A stretch of 64,000 nt of DNA from Dromiciops gliroides. Taxonomy: Eukaryota; Chordata; Mammalia; Microbiotheria; Microbiotheriidae. A program made the translations under genes and the position numbers. Position 1 is the first letter of the stretch. Each line of letters begins with the position of its first letter. The notes beneath the pieces were generated by a model. That model was not told where the DNA came from, searched no databases, and saw only the letters and a program-made list of their open reading frames with translations. The stretch lies in assembly GCF_019393635.1 (NCBI RefSeq), contig NC_057861.1, positions 303,139,468 to 303,203,467 of the forward strand, written 5' to 3'. Positions 10,726 through 22,929 of this stretch are shown here, one piece after another.

Positions 10726-11676
10726 CACTCGTGACCCCTGTTCACCTGAGAAATTTTCACGAGACTTCAGTTATATGCATTTATAAAATAGGCATACATA
10801 ACCTTTTACTGTTGCCAAAATTTTTGTGATTCCCCCCTCCCCCCGCCCTACTGCCACACACACATTCAGTTATGCAACCCACAGTTTGAGAAGCTAGGGG
10901 TTAGATGACACTACAGTTAGGTGGTTATAAAGTTTAGTAGCCCAGGGTGGAAGGAACCTTTCCCCATTAAGGCTTTCAAGTATAGTACTGAAAGATCTAA
11001 AGAGAAAGATCAATAACTTTCTTAATATCTCTATCATTACACCTCCCTGCCACAGCAGAATTCAAGTTTAAAGTGACTCATGTTTAGAGTTTCTCAGAAA
11101 AGGATTAAAAGAATCCTTCCTAGAAAGACACACAAATTAAATTGGATATAGCACAGCTATTTATTTCCTCTGCTGCAAAAGAAATGCTTAAAACAACAAA
11201 AAATACTCTTAAGTACTTATTGAAAAACACTCAAAACATAACAGTGTTCCATAAAATCTTTTATATTCTCCTGGCAGCTTGACACCTAAAATAGGAACTG
11301 CTGAACAACCTTCACCTTCACCTTGGCTCGTCACTACACAACAACTCCTTTAAGGTCCATACCTTTTGGCAAACCAAGTTATGACTTGGGTAATCCTCCC
11401 TCCTAGGGGTCATCTTCTCTTCTGAAAAGATGTTTTAGAGATCTCTTCCTCATAGACAGCTAGTACCTGGACCCCAGAAGCTCCCATCCTCTAGAACTCA
11501 TGAGACTGACTCCAAGACTGCAAAATACCCATCCCAAGATTGCCATTTGGTCACTTGTGCTCAGGGAAAGGAAATACAAAACAGAAGAAGCAGTCTCTTC
11601 TGGGCCAGCACATGTGCTCACTGATGTGTGTGGACATTGCCATTAATCCTGAGAGATTTAAAGTGAACTGATTGGG

Positions 11677-11824
11677 GGGCAGCTAGGTGGCACAGTGGAT
11701 AAAGGACTGGCCCTGGATTCAGGAGGACTTGAGTTCAAATCCGGGCCCAGACACTTGACACTTACTAGCTGTGTGACCCTGCGCAAGTCGCTTAACCCTC
11801 ATTGCCCCCCCCCACACACACAAA
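11677..11824 (+). mobile_element. WSINE1-type SINE, 17-bp perfect duplication
   Basis: Sense SINE flanked by AAAGTGAACTGATTGGG at 11660-11676 and 11825-11841. It is a young-looking insertion with a C/A-rich tail. Confidence 0.97.
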
Positions 11825-11926
11825 AAAGTGAACTGATTGGGCAGCTCTTGCTACTCTAGTTTCTTTGATCTTTTTTCTTTTCTTTCTTTAATTTTTTTTT
11901 TATTCATTTAAAACAAATACAAAATG

Positions 11927-12089
11927 GGGGCAGCTAGGTGGCGCAGTGGATAAAACACTGGCCCTGGATTCAGGAGGACCTGAGTTCAAATACGGCCTCA
12001 GACACTTGACACTTACTAGCTGTGTGACCCTGGGCAAGTCACTTAACCCTCATTGCCCACGCCCCCCCAAAAAAAAAACAAAGAAAAAA
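11927..12089 (+). mobile_element. WSINE1-type SINE
   Basis: Sense SINE flanked by AAATACAAAATG at 11915-11926 and 12090-12101. Near-consensus sequence. Confidence 0.96.
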
Positions 12090-12728
12090 AAATACAAAAT
12101 GAGAAAAGAAAAAAAGAGAACATTTCCATGTACACAGCAGAATGTAAGAGAGTATTCAGTATAAAACAATATATTTCCATTTCACAAAAACATAGGTAAT
12201 AAATCTTACAAACATTTCAAAGCATCCCAGCTTTTCTGTGCTAAGGGCAATAGCTAATGCTAGATAACAGAATTAAGATCTGAAAAGATGTCTACGGGCT
12301 ACAACATTGAACTGAATCTAATAACAAACAAATTTAATAGGTATAAATGTAAAGATTTATATTTGGGTTTAAAAAAGATTTTATAAGTACAAGGTCAGGA
12401 AGTCTGACTATGAAGTAGTTCATTTAGAAAAAATCTGGTAGGTTTAGTGAACTGCCGGTTCAATATGAGTCAACAGGGTGATATCACTGCCAAAATCCCA
12501 CACCACCTTAGGTTGCATTAAGGGAGCCAGAGTACCCAGGTGATGATAACCTGCTCTGGGTAGACCTTATAAGAAATATGCTCAATTCTAGACTCCGTAG
12601 TTTAGAGAGGACATTGAAAAGTTGGAATTTGTCTAGAGGAGGGCAATTAAGATGATAAAGGGCCTCAAAAATCATTCCATGGGAGAATCAGTTGAATGAA
12701 CTGGTAACATTTACAAGAGAGACCTTAA

Positions 12729-13543
12729 GAATTGGAACAGTAATGTATTGTTGGTGGAGCTGTGAACTGATCCAACCATTCTGGAGAGCAATTTGGGACT
12801 ATGCCCAAAGGGCTAAAAAGCTGTGCATACCCTTTGACCCAGCAATACCAATATTAGGTCTTTTTTTGAAAGAGATCATAAAGAAGGGAAAAGGACCCAC
12901 ATGTACAAAAATATTTTTAGCTGCTCTTTTTGTGGTAGCAAGGAATTGGAAATTGAGGGGATACCCATCAACTGGGGAATGGATGAATAAGTTGTGTTAT
13001 ATGGATGTAATGGAATACTATTATGCTGTAAGAAACAATGAGCAGGAATATTTCAGAGAAACCTGGAAGGACTTACATGAACTGATACTGAGTGAAATGA
13101 GCAGAACCAGGAAAACATTGCACACGGTATCAACAACATTGTGTGCTGATCAGTTGTGATAAACTTGACTCTTCTCAGCAATACAATGGTCCAAGATAGT
13201 CCTAAAGGACTCGTGATGGAAAATGCTCTCCAAATCCAGAAAAAAAGAACTGTGGATTATGGATACAGATTGAACCATACTAGTTCTACTTTTTTGGTTT
13301 TTCTTTTTTCAGGTTTTTCCCTTTTGTTCTGACTCTTCTTTCACAGCATGACTAATGCAGAAATATGCTTAATGTTATGGCACATATATAACCTATATCA
13401 GATTGTTTGCTGTCTTGGGGAGGGGGAGCGGGAGGGAAGGGAGGAAGAAAAATTTGAAACTAGAAATCTTATAAAAACAAATGTTGCAAACTATCTCTAC
13501 ATGTAACTAGAAAACTAATAAAATACTTTTATGATAAAAAAGA
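12729..13543 (+). mobile_element. L1 3' end with open ORF2 C-terminus
   Basis: A 5'-truncated L1 inserted into the CR1/L3. The flanking duplication is GAGAGACCTTAA / GAGAGGCCTTAA (12717-12728, 13544-13555; one mismatch). The frame is open from the truncation point to the stop at 13157-13159, about 143 codons. It shows the L1 ORF2 C-terminal landmarks [32 protein letters not shown] and MEYYYAVRN. The 3' UTR follows with a pyrimidine-rich part, a G-rich GGGGAGGGGGAGCGGGAGG and an A-rich end. Without the endonuclease and reverse-transcriptase cores it cannot be active. Confidence 0.9.
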
Positions 13544-13799
13544 GAGAGGCCTTAACAATTATTATCTAATTTGATCCTCATAGGGATAGCTAAGAGGGAA
13601 AAAAACCTTATTGTACTTAATCTTAGAGGATAGAACTAGGAAACATGGTAGAAGCTTCAAAGAGGCAAACAGCCTTGTGAAAAGGAAAAACACAATGATT
13701 AGAAATATCCCAATGTGGAATGGGATATATACCATAAACCATAGAGTGAGTTTCTCTTGAGCAAAGGCAAGATTTTTGTTGAATGTATTGCAGAGGATA

Positions 13800-13990
13800 T
13801 GCTATAGGTGTCCAGTAGTGTGATGTGGTTGAAAGGACATTGGATTTGAAGTCAAAAGACTTGTGTTAAAATCCTGGCTCTGCCACTTTCTGCCTGTGGG
13901 TGACCTCTCTGGGCCTCATCTATACAATGAGGAAATTAAATATATTTACCTCAAAATTTATAATCTTATCACTAAACTCTGAAATTTTAT
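13800..13990 (+). mobile_element. MIR SINE
   Basis: Sense MIR: 'TTGGATTTGAAGTCAAAAGACTTGTGTTAAAATCCTGGCTCTGCCACTT'-type core and 'GGGCCTCATCTATACAATGAGG'. Confidence 0.7.
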
Positions 13991-13999
13991 AATTTCAAT

Positions 14000-15080
14000 G
14001 TTTTGGGAAACACTGGGTAATCAAAAGTGGAGACAATCATTCTCAAAGCACTCAGGGATCAGTTGTCAAGGTATCAAAAGAAAAGATGCCAACAGATAGC
14101 CCAAATGGTACGTTGGTACCTCTATGACCAGAAGAGAAGCAGAAGGAAGCCTCTAGTGCATTTGAGAAGGTCCTTTATGGGAGGTTTATTGGAAAACATG
14201 GATAAAAATGAACAAGTTTAGAAATTATTTTTGGATTTGTGGCAGGCTTTGGTTGTGTTAATGTAACCCTCTCTTTGAATAACTTACAGAGACTATAGAG
14301 ACTATTTTCTTTAAGTCTCTAAGGATTATCTCTTTCAGAGCCAAAAAAGAGTTCAGCCATTATTAATGTAACTTTTAGAACTTGAGATGATAATAATTTG
14401 TGCTGGTAGCTGGGAGAGACAACTGAGAAATGGTGTGATGTGAAGCCATTTGAAGCACCTCCCTCGAAGGAGTCATGAAAATGTGTTATTTATCTGTGAT
14501 TTATGAAGATCTATGAAGTATTTGTACTCTGAGTGCTTTCCCTTTGGAGTCAGAGAGAGATTGTGTGGGGCTGTTTTTGTTCTTTACTTTTTATCTATGA
14601 AGAGAGACTATTGAAAGTGGTAGCCTAAGAGAAACCCGCAAGATAAAGAGAACTTTACAGAGATAGCTGTTTTCAACTCCAACTTATGAAGGAGAGGATT
14701 TAACCAACCAATCAATCAATCAATGACTATTGAGTAAGTGCTTAATATATGACAGTACTGACCTAAGCACTGGAGATACAAAGAAAAAGTACCAAAAAAA
14801 CCCTTTCCTTAAGAAAAGATTGACTTAATTTCTTGAGAGTTACTGAATAATACTAAAGTCACACATGCATAGGGTGGCTGCCAACACTGTCTCAAATTTC
14901 AAACACAGGGTTTGTGGCACCTACTTTCTCTGGGTCATTCATACTGTCAGGTTTAGTTTCCCAGATATGGGAGATCACCATGTATATGTGTGTCTTTATT
15001 GATATAATTTGTTAACAAAATATATATTTAGTAATTTTAATATTCATATAAATGTAGATAAATAATAGGCAGAAAGAGTT
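14000..15080. other. Intergenic, no recognisable feature
   Basis: Mostly unique DNA. It holds only a short (AATC)n at about 14706-14724 and a MIR-like scrap near 14720-14790. Confidence 0.4.
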
Positions 15081-15084
15081 TAAA

Positions 15085-15275
15085 TCAGGCCTCAGACATT
15101 TACTAGCTGTATGACCCTGGGTAAGTCATTTAACCCTAGTTGCCCTAGTTTTCCTCATCTGTAAAATGAGCTGGAGGAGGAAATGGCAAACCACTCTAGT
15201 ATCTTTGCCAAGAAAACCCCAAGTGAGGTCATGAAGAGTCAGACATAACTGAAATGACTCAACAATAATAATAGA
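15085..15275 (+). mobile_element. MAR1-type SINE
   Basis: MIR-like core followed by the marsupial 3' domain 'GGAGGAGGAAATGGCAAACCACTC', 'ATCTTTGCCAAGAAAACCCC' and 'GTCATGAAGAGTCAGACATAACTGAA'. Confidence 0.8.
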
Positions 15276-15279
15276 TAAA

Positions 15280-16250
15280 TAAGAGCAATTATGCATGGAA
15301 AGCACTGGTGTTGGAAGGGGTAGGTAGTTCAGAAGGTACATTAGTAAGTATAACCTATTCACAAGATTCTACTAGAATTGTTAGTGTAGTAGTAGCCACC
15401 CCTTAGATTAACCAACAAGGGTACAAGTTGAAGGAGACCCACTAACAGCAGATGCCAGGGTAGAGGAACAAAGTTGGAGCCAGGTTGAGGATGAATTATA
15501 TGGGCTCTACCCACATGTGAATTAAGGAAATGATGTATTCAAAGTTGTTTCATACTACATTTGCTGATGTATAACTGTCAAACCAGCCCATATTTTATGA
15601 AGTTCAAGGTATAGTACATGGGAGAGTACAAGAGTAAACAATTAAGTAAGTTTGGAGAAGCTTGAATTTTTTTTGGCTGTGGTGACCTGAGATTCTTTTT
15701 TATTTTCCTCTGAAAGTAGTAAGGGACCAGTATGCCATGTGAGTGACAATCAGCATATGGGTACTTGGTCAGGTCTGTACTGTTCCTTATTCCTTAATTT
15801 TATTCCATTGCACCAATTCCCAAGTAGCCCCCAAAGAGAAGATGAGCTTTGGGGACTATTGATAATTCCAGATGGAAGGGAATACAATTTGAAAATTCTC
15901 CATTTCCTCGTATCTGTTTATTTCAATGAGACCCACTAAGCTGTTACAGTGATGGCTACTTGTCATGCAAGACAAAGAGAAAAAAGCAGGCTAGAACAAA
16001 AAAAGGAATGGGTTTGTCATCTACAGATATGGTTTTAGGACAAGGCAAATAGGCTGATTCATGTCCTTGAAGTGCTATCCTCAAACAATATCAAAAGGGA
16101 ATATATCTGAGGTTAGAATTGGACCCAGAATAATTACACTTAATAATGATTACTGCAGCAATTATAAAATTGCTGTACTGATTACTGAGAGGACCAGCCA
16201 GAGTCTTGTGAGGTCAACATACCAATGAACAGAAATGCAGAAAATAATAG
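15280..16250. other. Intergenic, no recognisable feature
   Basis: No repeat head, exon or RNA gene recognised. Confidence 0.4.
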
Positions 16251-16254
16251 AATT

Positions 16255-16535
16255 ACAGTACAACAGAGACAAAGAACCTCAGAGTTAGAATGGACCTCAG
16301 AAGCCATCTCAGATCATACTGAACCAAAGTCTCCACAGCATTCCTGAGGTTATCTGACCTCTGCTTGAAGATGTCTACTAAAAAAAAGGAGCTTGTCACC
16401 TCACAAGGCAGACTATTCCACTTCTGTATGACTCCAATAGTTAGAAAATTGTTTTTCTCTTATGGAGTTAAATTTTACTTCTCTGCTGCTTCCACCAATT
16501 ACTCCCAGTTCTGTCCTTCGGGGTCACACAGAATG
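16255..16535 (-). mobile_element. CR1/L3 LINE 3' fragment
   Basis: Antisense L3/CR1 3' region: 'CTCAGAGTTAGAATGGACCTCAGAAG', 'CTCTGCTTGAAGATGTCTAC', 'AATTACTCCCAGTTCTGTCCTTCGGGGTCACACAGAA'. Confidence 0.75.
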
Positions 16536-17069
16536 TGTTAAAAAAAAAAAAAACCTTTTGAATATGATAGCCTTTTAAATACCTGGAGAAAAGACTTCTA
16601 GGTAAGATGAAAAGATGGCAGTTCTTGGTCCTGCCCAGCTCTCCTGAAAAATGACACGGCAGAGATTGTAAAGGGCACAAGATTAAACAATGATCAATAA
16701 AGCTAAAGGGAAACACTAGTAAGCTCCTCCATTCAGCATGAGGCTGCACAAGAAGCTGGCCAGAAGCCCACAGGCACTCAGAGTGGGGATGGCAGGGGGA
16801 GGGTTGAAGACAGCCCAATTTAAGGTAAATGGGAGTGAGGTCAGTGGGATCTTGATATTGGTCTGCTGGAACCTCAGAAAGGAACAAAGTCAGCTTCTGG
16901 AAAATCATTGCACAAGGAGGGGGAGGTGTATGCACAGACTGCCCCCCCCCCAAGAGGCTTGATGCCAGGATGGCTGTCATTCTATCAGAACCAGCTCCTG
17001 ATTGCAGATAACCCAAGGAAATGGAGAGTAACAACAAGGAGGGGTTTTTTGGTTGTTGTTGTTTGTTGT

Positions 17070-17209
17070 TTGTTTATTTGTTTGTTTTTGGTGAGGCAAT
17101 TGGGGTTAAGTGACTTGCCCAGGGTCACACAGCTAGTGAGTGTCAAGTATCTGAGGCTGGATTTGAACTCAGGGCCAGTGCTCTATATACTGTGCCACCT
17201 AGCTGCCCC
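17070..17209 (-). mobile_element. WSINE1-type SINE, internally deleted
   Basis: Antisense copy. About 20 bases (the CTTCTTGACTCCAG region) are missing between 'GAACTCAG' and 'GGCCAGTGC'. Confidence 0.9.
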
Positions 17210-17462
17210 AAGAGTTTTTTTTTTTAAAGAGGTAAAAGACTACCCTCAAGGATCTTACAATCTAGTTTGACTTAATTCATATTATGTACTCAACAGTTTC
17301 CGCAGCAGTGATAAGAAACCAGTCCAAATTCCTAGAGTTCACCAAGAAGAGCCCTGTTCCCAATCTCAGCATACCTCAGTCACTCCTAACATGGGGAAGA
17401 ATACTGCTATCCATTTGGACTACCATTCCCAAATACTCATGACTCTTACACTTGTCTCTACA

Positions 17463-17725
17463 GAAGTAAGCTAGGTGGGGTAGTGGATAGAGCACCTGGC
17501 ATGAAGGCATGAAGGCATGAAAGCATGAAGATCCGAGTTCAGATTTGACTTTAAGACACTTATTAGCTGTGTGATCCTAGGAAAGTCTCTTCACCTCAGC
17601 TTTCTCATTTGTAAGGGGGGAATAACAATAGCCCTTAACTCCACAAGGTTGTTGTGAAGATCAAATGAGATAAAAATTATAAAGTGCTTGGTCCCTTAGT
17701 AAGTGTTAGGTAGGCTGGCTATTAT
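17463..17725 (+). mobile_element. MIR SINE with a small internal expansion
   Basis: Sense MIR head 'AGCTAGGTGGGGTAGTGGATAGAGCACC'. The GCATGAAG motif is repeated about four times (17500-17530). The 3' domain ends near 'GGCTATTATTG'. Confidence 0.75.
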
Positions 17726-18061
17726 TGCAGAGACATAGATCTATAGAAGCCTACTACACTATTATCTACATTTCACAGATGAAGAAAGCTCTGAGACATA
17801 AAGAAACTTGCTTGGGTCATCTAACTAATAAGTGGCTCTTACTCCTCATATCTTTTGATTTGAAAATGAATATTTTCCCACTAAACCTATAATACTTTAG
17901 CTTTTAGTACAGTAAAATGGAAAGGACTTTAGATTTAGAGTTGGGAGGTATGAGTTTGATTCCTTCCACATCAGTCAAAAGGGGTTGGAAAGCTCTCAAG
18001 AATAAAATTCTAGAAAGACAACATTAAATGATAATGATGAATAGAAACATGGGTAGGGGTC

Positions 18062-18202
18062 TTTTTTTTTTTTTTGGTTTTTATTTATTTGTTTTTTGCC
18101 CAGGGTCACACAACTAGTGTCAAGTGTCTGAGGCCAGATTTGAACTCAGGTCTTCCTGAATCCAGGGCTGATGCTCTATCCACTGTGCCACCTAGCTGTC
18201 CC
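18062..18202 (-). mobile_element. WSINE1-type SINE, partial
   Basis: Antisense copy lacking the GGCAATTGGGGTTAAGTGACT segment. Short flanking duplication GGGTCTTTT. Confidence 0.88.
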
Positions 18203-18204
18203 CT

Positions 18205-18780
18205 TGAAGGGTCTTTTAAAGAGACCATTGAGCATGCATACAGAATTCATCAGCAGTAAGTGAGAATCAAGGGCAGATACTTGGGAGGGGATAACAAAGT
18301 ATAACATTATCTGATGAGAATACTGTCAAGATTACTAACGTTCAGAATGAGCTGAGTTTAGCATTGTATGACAAAGGATGTTAGACTCTGGAGACAACTA
18401 GAAAGGCAAGACTGCTAAATGTAGAAGTTCACTGCTGCCCATAATTGATAACTATTCCCCATGCTATGAAAGAGCATCAAGATGTGTTCCTGATGCTGGT
18501 AATAATTGTGTAATAAAGCAATGAGAAGTCCAGTTATTGGAGGGTGGACTTCATATTGGAAGCTAAAAGAGTATTAGTAAATGGGGTTGGGGAAAGGAGG
18601 ATGTAGATCACATTAGTGTTTGAAGGTATATTTCAAGATAGTAGTCGGGGGTCTGTGGAAGTTTTGGGAACATGCAATGAATAGGTGCTATGTTTAAATT
18701 AGGTAGAAACTGATGCTCTTTAGCAATGCTTTGAAGACTGAAATAGTTAGTGTCTGCCAGGTGATTTTTGTACCAGGGAT
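18205..18780. other. Intergenic, no recognisable feature
   Basis: Unique-looking sequence with no exon or repeat signature. Confidence 0.4.
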
Positions 18781-18784
18781 AGTG

Positions 18785-19005
18785 ATGATGATGAAGCTCT
18801 TAAAGGTTTTCAAAGTGTTTTACAAATATTATATCATTTTGTTCTTAGAATAACCCCAGGAGGTAGATTCTATTATTATTCCCATGTTACAGTTAAAAAA
18901 AAAAACTTAGGCAGAGAGAGGTTATTAATTTGCTTGTGGCTGGATTTGAACACAAGCCCTCTCCACCGGGTCTAGTGCTCTACCTGGTGTCCCACCTAAT
19001 TGCCC
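18785..19005 (-). mobile_element. MIR SINE
   Basis: Antisense MIR: 'AACCCCAGGAGGTAGATTCTATTATTATTCCCATGTTACAG' and 'GTCTAGTGCTCTACC'. Confidence 0.75.
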
Positions 19006-19009
19006 AGGA

Positions 19010-20685
19010 TTCAGATCCTGGCAGATGTGAGATATCTGAATGGCATAATTTTGAGCCACCATGAATCTCTGCATGATTAAAAAGGGTATCTGGAGTAGTA
19101 AAAGTAGACAAAGATCCAGGATACATAACTATGTACAGGTATACTAGGTAGCTCAGGAAGCTATCCTAAATCTAAGTATCTGGGTGGCACAAATGATTGA
19201 CCTGACACAAGCAAGGAGGTTATAAGGATGTAGGTGATGTATATAGAGCAAGGACACATGCTGGTAATTCTGATTCTTATCCTCATTGTAGTCATGTTGA
19301 GGGCCAAGACCTCCCTTTCCAAAATGGCGGCTAGGCTGGTACTGAACACCCAGTATGGGAGTACCATCAGCATAGAGTGCTATTGTATCCTGGAGACTAC
19401 TAGACACAGCTATCACCCATGAAAAGCTTTCAGTTATGTGTGAAACAAAGCCGTCTTCATCCTCTACCTGATTACATATGTAGGATCTACTATCCACCAA
19501 TATCCTTTAATACCCAATGGATTTTAATCCTATCTGCTCTATAGGATAGGAACCTAAGAACTTGTCCCTTGAAATTCTCATTGCTTCCTTGGACCTGCTT
19601 CCTCCTTTGTAATGTGTATAGGTCTGGTCATAGCCTACCACACTTGGTATGCAAAGAGCATGAGCTGAGTGTTCAGGTATCGCAGACACACTATCTTCAC
19701 TCCTTTGAGTTTGTTTTAAGCTATGCTGGGAGCTGGGAGAAGCTTGAAGAAGAGATTTTTTTCTTTCTATCTACAGAACATGTACCATGTATATCTCGTT
19801 TTACACAGTTTATTAAAGACTTTTTCTCGTTCAGTTTTGACTTTGATTTAATAGATAATTTATATGATAAAATTGAATAGAGATGAATGTAAAGCCAAAG
19901 CTGATTGTTAAATTTTCAGTGTATTTATACCTTAGAAATTTACAAATGCTGATTTGTGACCCTGGTTTATTGTTTTGTTGATCGTGTAGACTTTAAGAAA
20001 ATGGTGGAGAAAATGTTAATGATGCAGATTAATATTAATGTTTTGCAGATCAGTTGGTTTTGACAGTAGATATGTCACATGTCTACCAAGCCACCTACCT
20101 GCTCAATTACTTATTTAATTAGTGCTTTAAAACCAGCTCACTTTAGATAAACAGTTATGACTTCTCATGACTCCTTTTTATTTCTTTCTTTTTGGGGGAA
20201 ACAGAGGAATTACCAAAGAGAGAGTCAATGAATAGCTTGTGGTATAGAAAGGCAAAAGAGGATAGGGGTTCAAACTCTTGTATAAAGCACCAGGTTCTTT
20301 CCTGGCTGGGGACTTGATCCAAGTGAGAGAGAATCTTATGACTTTGATTTATTAATATTGAATAAACTTCCCTAAGATGAGCAAAGCTGCATTCTCTCTT
20401 AGGCCCAGGAAAAATTCTTGTTATTCATCTGTTAAATGAATCTTTTTAGCTGAAGGAGAATAGACGACATAGAGAAAGTATGCTGACTGGAGCAATGCTT
20501 TAAAAAAATTCATCATTTTTAGAACAGATCCTGTGGGGATGCTTTCATATTCTGCAGCAACATCTTAGATGCTGAAGATTTGTAGCTTGTGAAGTCCTTG
20601 AGTCATATTAAGCAAACAAACTCTTTTTCTTCCTTAGGGCTGTCTGCCAGTAGTTGAAGTTGCCAAAAATGCCACATTTTCCCAT
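19010..20685. other. Unassigned region with a 115-codon minus-strand frame
   Basis: I recognise no repeat or gene. The minus-strand frame 19153-19500 (115 codons), with a 60-codon frame just upstream (19507-19689), is the longest uninterrupted non-repeat coding-like stretch here. No domain or splice context is visible. About 19880-20160 is AT-rich, unique and free of repeats. Confidence 0.35.
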
Positions 20686-20689
20686 ATCA

Positions 20690-20830
20690 CAGTAATATCA
20701 TAGGATCAAAAATTTAGAGCTACAAGGGACCTTAGAGGTTATTGAGTCCAGTCCCCTCACTTTAAAAATGAGGAAATCAAAGCCCAAAGAGGTCAAGTGA
20801 CTTACCCAAGGTGAAAAAGATAATGAATAA
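20690..20830 (-). mobile_element. MIR-related SINE fragment
   Basis: 'AGCTACAAGGGACCTTAGAGGTTATTGAGTCCAGTCCCCTC' then 'AATGAGGAAATCAAAGCCCAAAGAGGTCAAGTGACTTACCC'. Confidence 0.6.
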
Positions 20831-20834
20831 CATA

Positions 20835-22340
20835 GCTGAGCCAATTCCAAATGCAGCATGTTTTCAAAGATGTAAAACATAACAAAAATCATCATCTATT
20901 TGGGAATGGAAATGCTACTCAATGTCCAAATTGATTTTTAAATGATTTAGAAGTTGAAAATATATTAAAAAAATTTTTACTTCATTAAGAGTGAAATCTT
21001 TTAAGTCTAGTTTAAAAATAGTCACTACAGAGTGTTTTTCATATAGGAAGAACACACCAGACATAAAGCAATTAATCCTGACAATACCTTTAAGAAAGAT
21101 GTGAGAAGGCCGACTAGATTGTAATATATTTTATCAAAGAATTACATGAAAGAGGAATCTGAATCTTCTCTCCTATTTTAAAGAGAATTATTTTAAGGAA
21201 ACCAAGGATAGGGCTAATGAGAGGGAGTGAAGGAGAGAGACAGAGAGAGACAGAGAGAGAGAGAGAGATTGACAGAGAGACAGACAGACAGAGACAGAGA
21301 GAGCAAGCAGGGGAGTCAAGGGTTACAAATCAGAGACCTTCCAACTTGAAAGAGACCTCAGAAGGTCACCAAATTTTACCCATATCTGACCAGGAATCCC
21401 AAACACAAAATTCCTGAAAAGTGATCATCCAGCCTGTATTACATGATGATTTCCAATGACGATATAGTAGAAAAAGCACTGAAGTTGGATGAAGCCAGAT
21501 CTGAGTTTTAATCCTATCTCTCACACACATTAGCTTTGTGTTCTTGGGCAATGTGTAAACTTTTATCAACCAAAAATTCCTAATCTAGAAAATGGGGGTA
21601 ACAAAGCACCTACCTTATGGAATTACTTGTGGGGCTCAAACAAGATAAATTTGTTATCAAAGAAAAATACTGCACTTTGTGTTTTTAGGCACAAGCCTGC
21701 CAGGAGCCATTTATTAATTAAATTATTCCAATTAAACATCTCTGCTTTTAAAAAGAATTCAAACAGACAGAAATCTAACCTGCTTTTGAAAATCTCTCTT
21801 TCTCTGACATATACCCTTTTGAAATTACACTTTATATTACTTAACAATGAAAATACCCATAATAAGATAAAACCCTTACAGAGCCTAGGTAAACATTTAG
21901 TTAATAGTATTCATTTCTCAAACAGAACAATAGTTAATTGAAATGTCATTGAATCCTAGAGAATCATTTTTCTAAACCATTTAATTCCTTCTTTCACCAG
22001 CCCCTACATAGTTTCTTCTCTCAGCCCCATCAAATGTGAACCCAAGAGATTATTCTGCAGTAATAGCTAAATCAATTAGATTTCTTTCTGACTGACCAAT
22101 ACTCTAATCACTCCTTGAAAGAATCCTTCCCAGGCTCTGGGACTCTCCTTTTACAAAATGGTTAGGTCTTTGGTAAGAATGGTGTAAAGATGACTGTTTT
22201 CCCAGAAGTTTAATTAAGTGCTAAGTTTTTTCTTAATTCAAGTGTGTCTCAAAAGGATTCCCCACAGAAGATATGTTTATTTCTTAATATTTCTAAAAGG
22301 GGGAGTTGGGGTCTTAAAATTCTTCCACACATCTATATTT
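20835..22340. other. Intergenic, mostly unassigned
   Basis: Apart from the GA-rich tract at 21228-21303, and a degraded MIR-like piece at about 21450-21640, I see nothing classifiable. Confidence 0.35.
21228..21303. repeat. GA-rich low-complexity tract
   Basis: Runs of GAGAGACA and (GA)n. Confidence 0.9.
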
Positions 22341-22345
22341 TGTAG

Positions 22346-22396
22346 TCACACACATATACATACATACATACATACATACATACATACATACATACA
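22346..22396. repeat. (CATA)n microsatellite
   Basis: About 12 CATA units. Confidence 0.95.
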
Positions 22397-22929
22397 CATT
22401 TCTCTAATCCACAGATTATAAGCTCCTTGAGGGGAAGAGAAAGGGGATCAATATTTAGATAGCATCTACTATGTGCCAGGCACTGTGCTAAGAGCTTTTT
22501 ACAAATATCTCATATCTCATTTGATGGTATTTATAAATCTTGTAAAAATATTTCTAAACCCCAAGGACAGGGGATGTTATATTTTTTACTTGCATGTTCA
22601 GTACCTACTAAACTGCCTAGAACATAGCAATTACTAATGAATATCTGTTGATTGATTAATCAATTAATTGACTTGTAAAATGTTTTGAAAAACTTAAAAC
22701 ACCATACAAAAGTGAGCTATTATTATTTCATGATGAACAACAAACACCAAATAAAAAGAACATTTCCATAAACAGTATAACAGAAGAGGATTGTCTATGA
22801 AATTATAGATTTCCATTATTTGCAGTTAGCTTTTCTTTTAAATATATAATAAATTCAGTATGTAACTTTCAAAATTGTTTTATTTGTCAATAATTCTTTC
22901 TGAACTTCTGTTTATTCTCTTCTGCAGAT

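Larger units (their letters stand above)
8490..12716 (+). mobile_element. CR1/L3 LINE, scattered sense fragments
   Basis: Three sense pieces appear to belong to one element. About 8490-8830 matches sequence ahead of the fingers domain. About 9855-9975 encodes a decayed 'VYLDFSKAFD' reverse-transcriptase motif (GATTTTAGCAACACATTTAAC). About 12250-12716 is the 3' ORF2 region ('GAGTCAACAGGGTGATATC', 'GGTTGCATTAAGGGAGCCAGAG', 'AGAGGAGGGCAATTAAGATG'). A minisatellite, MIR, WSINEs and L1 ends lie between. No intact frame remains. Confidence 0.7.

Noticed and set aside
11677..11824. tRNA-like sequences at SINE heads as tRNA genes
   Set aside because: They are repeated tRNA-derived SINE heads and lack a foldable anticodon arm and the conserved T-loop context of a gene.
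12692..13159. 155-codon frame as a host gene
   Set aside because: It is the L1 ORF2 C-terminus joined by chance to 12 codons of CR1/L3 sequence.
16468..17037. 189-codon minus-strand open frame, the longest in the window
   Set aside because: No domain or start/splice context. The left end lies in an antisense CR1/L3 fragment, it includes a poly-Phe run from a T tract, and the composition is biased. Treated as chance.
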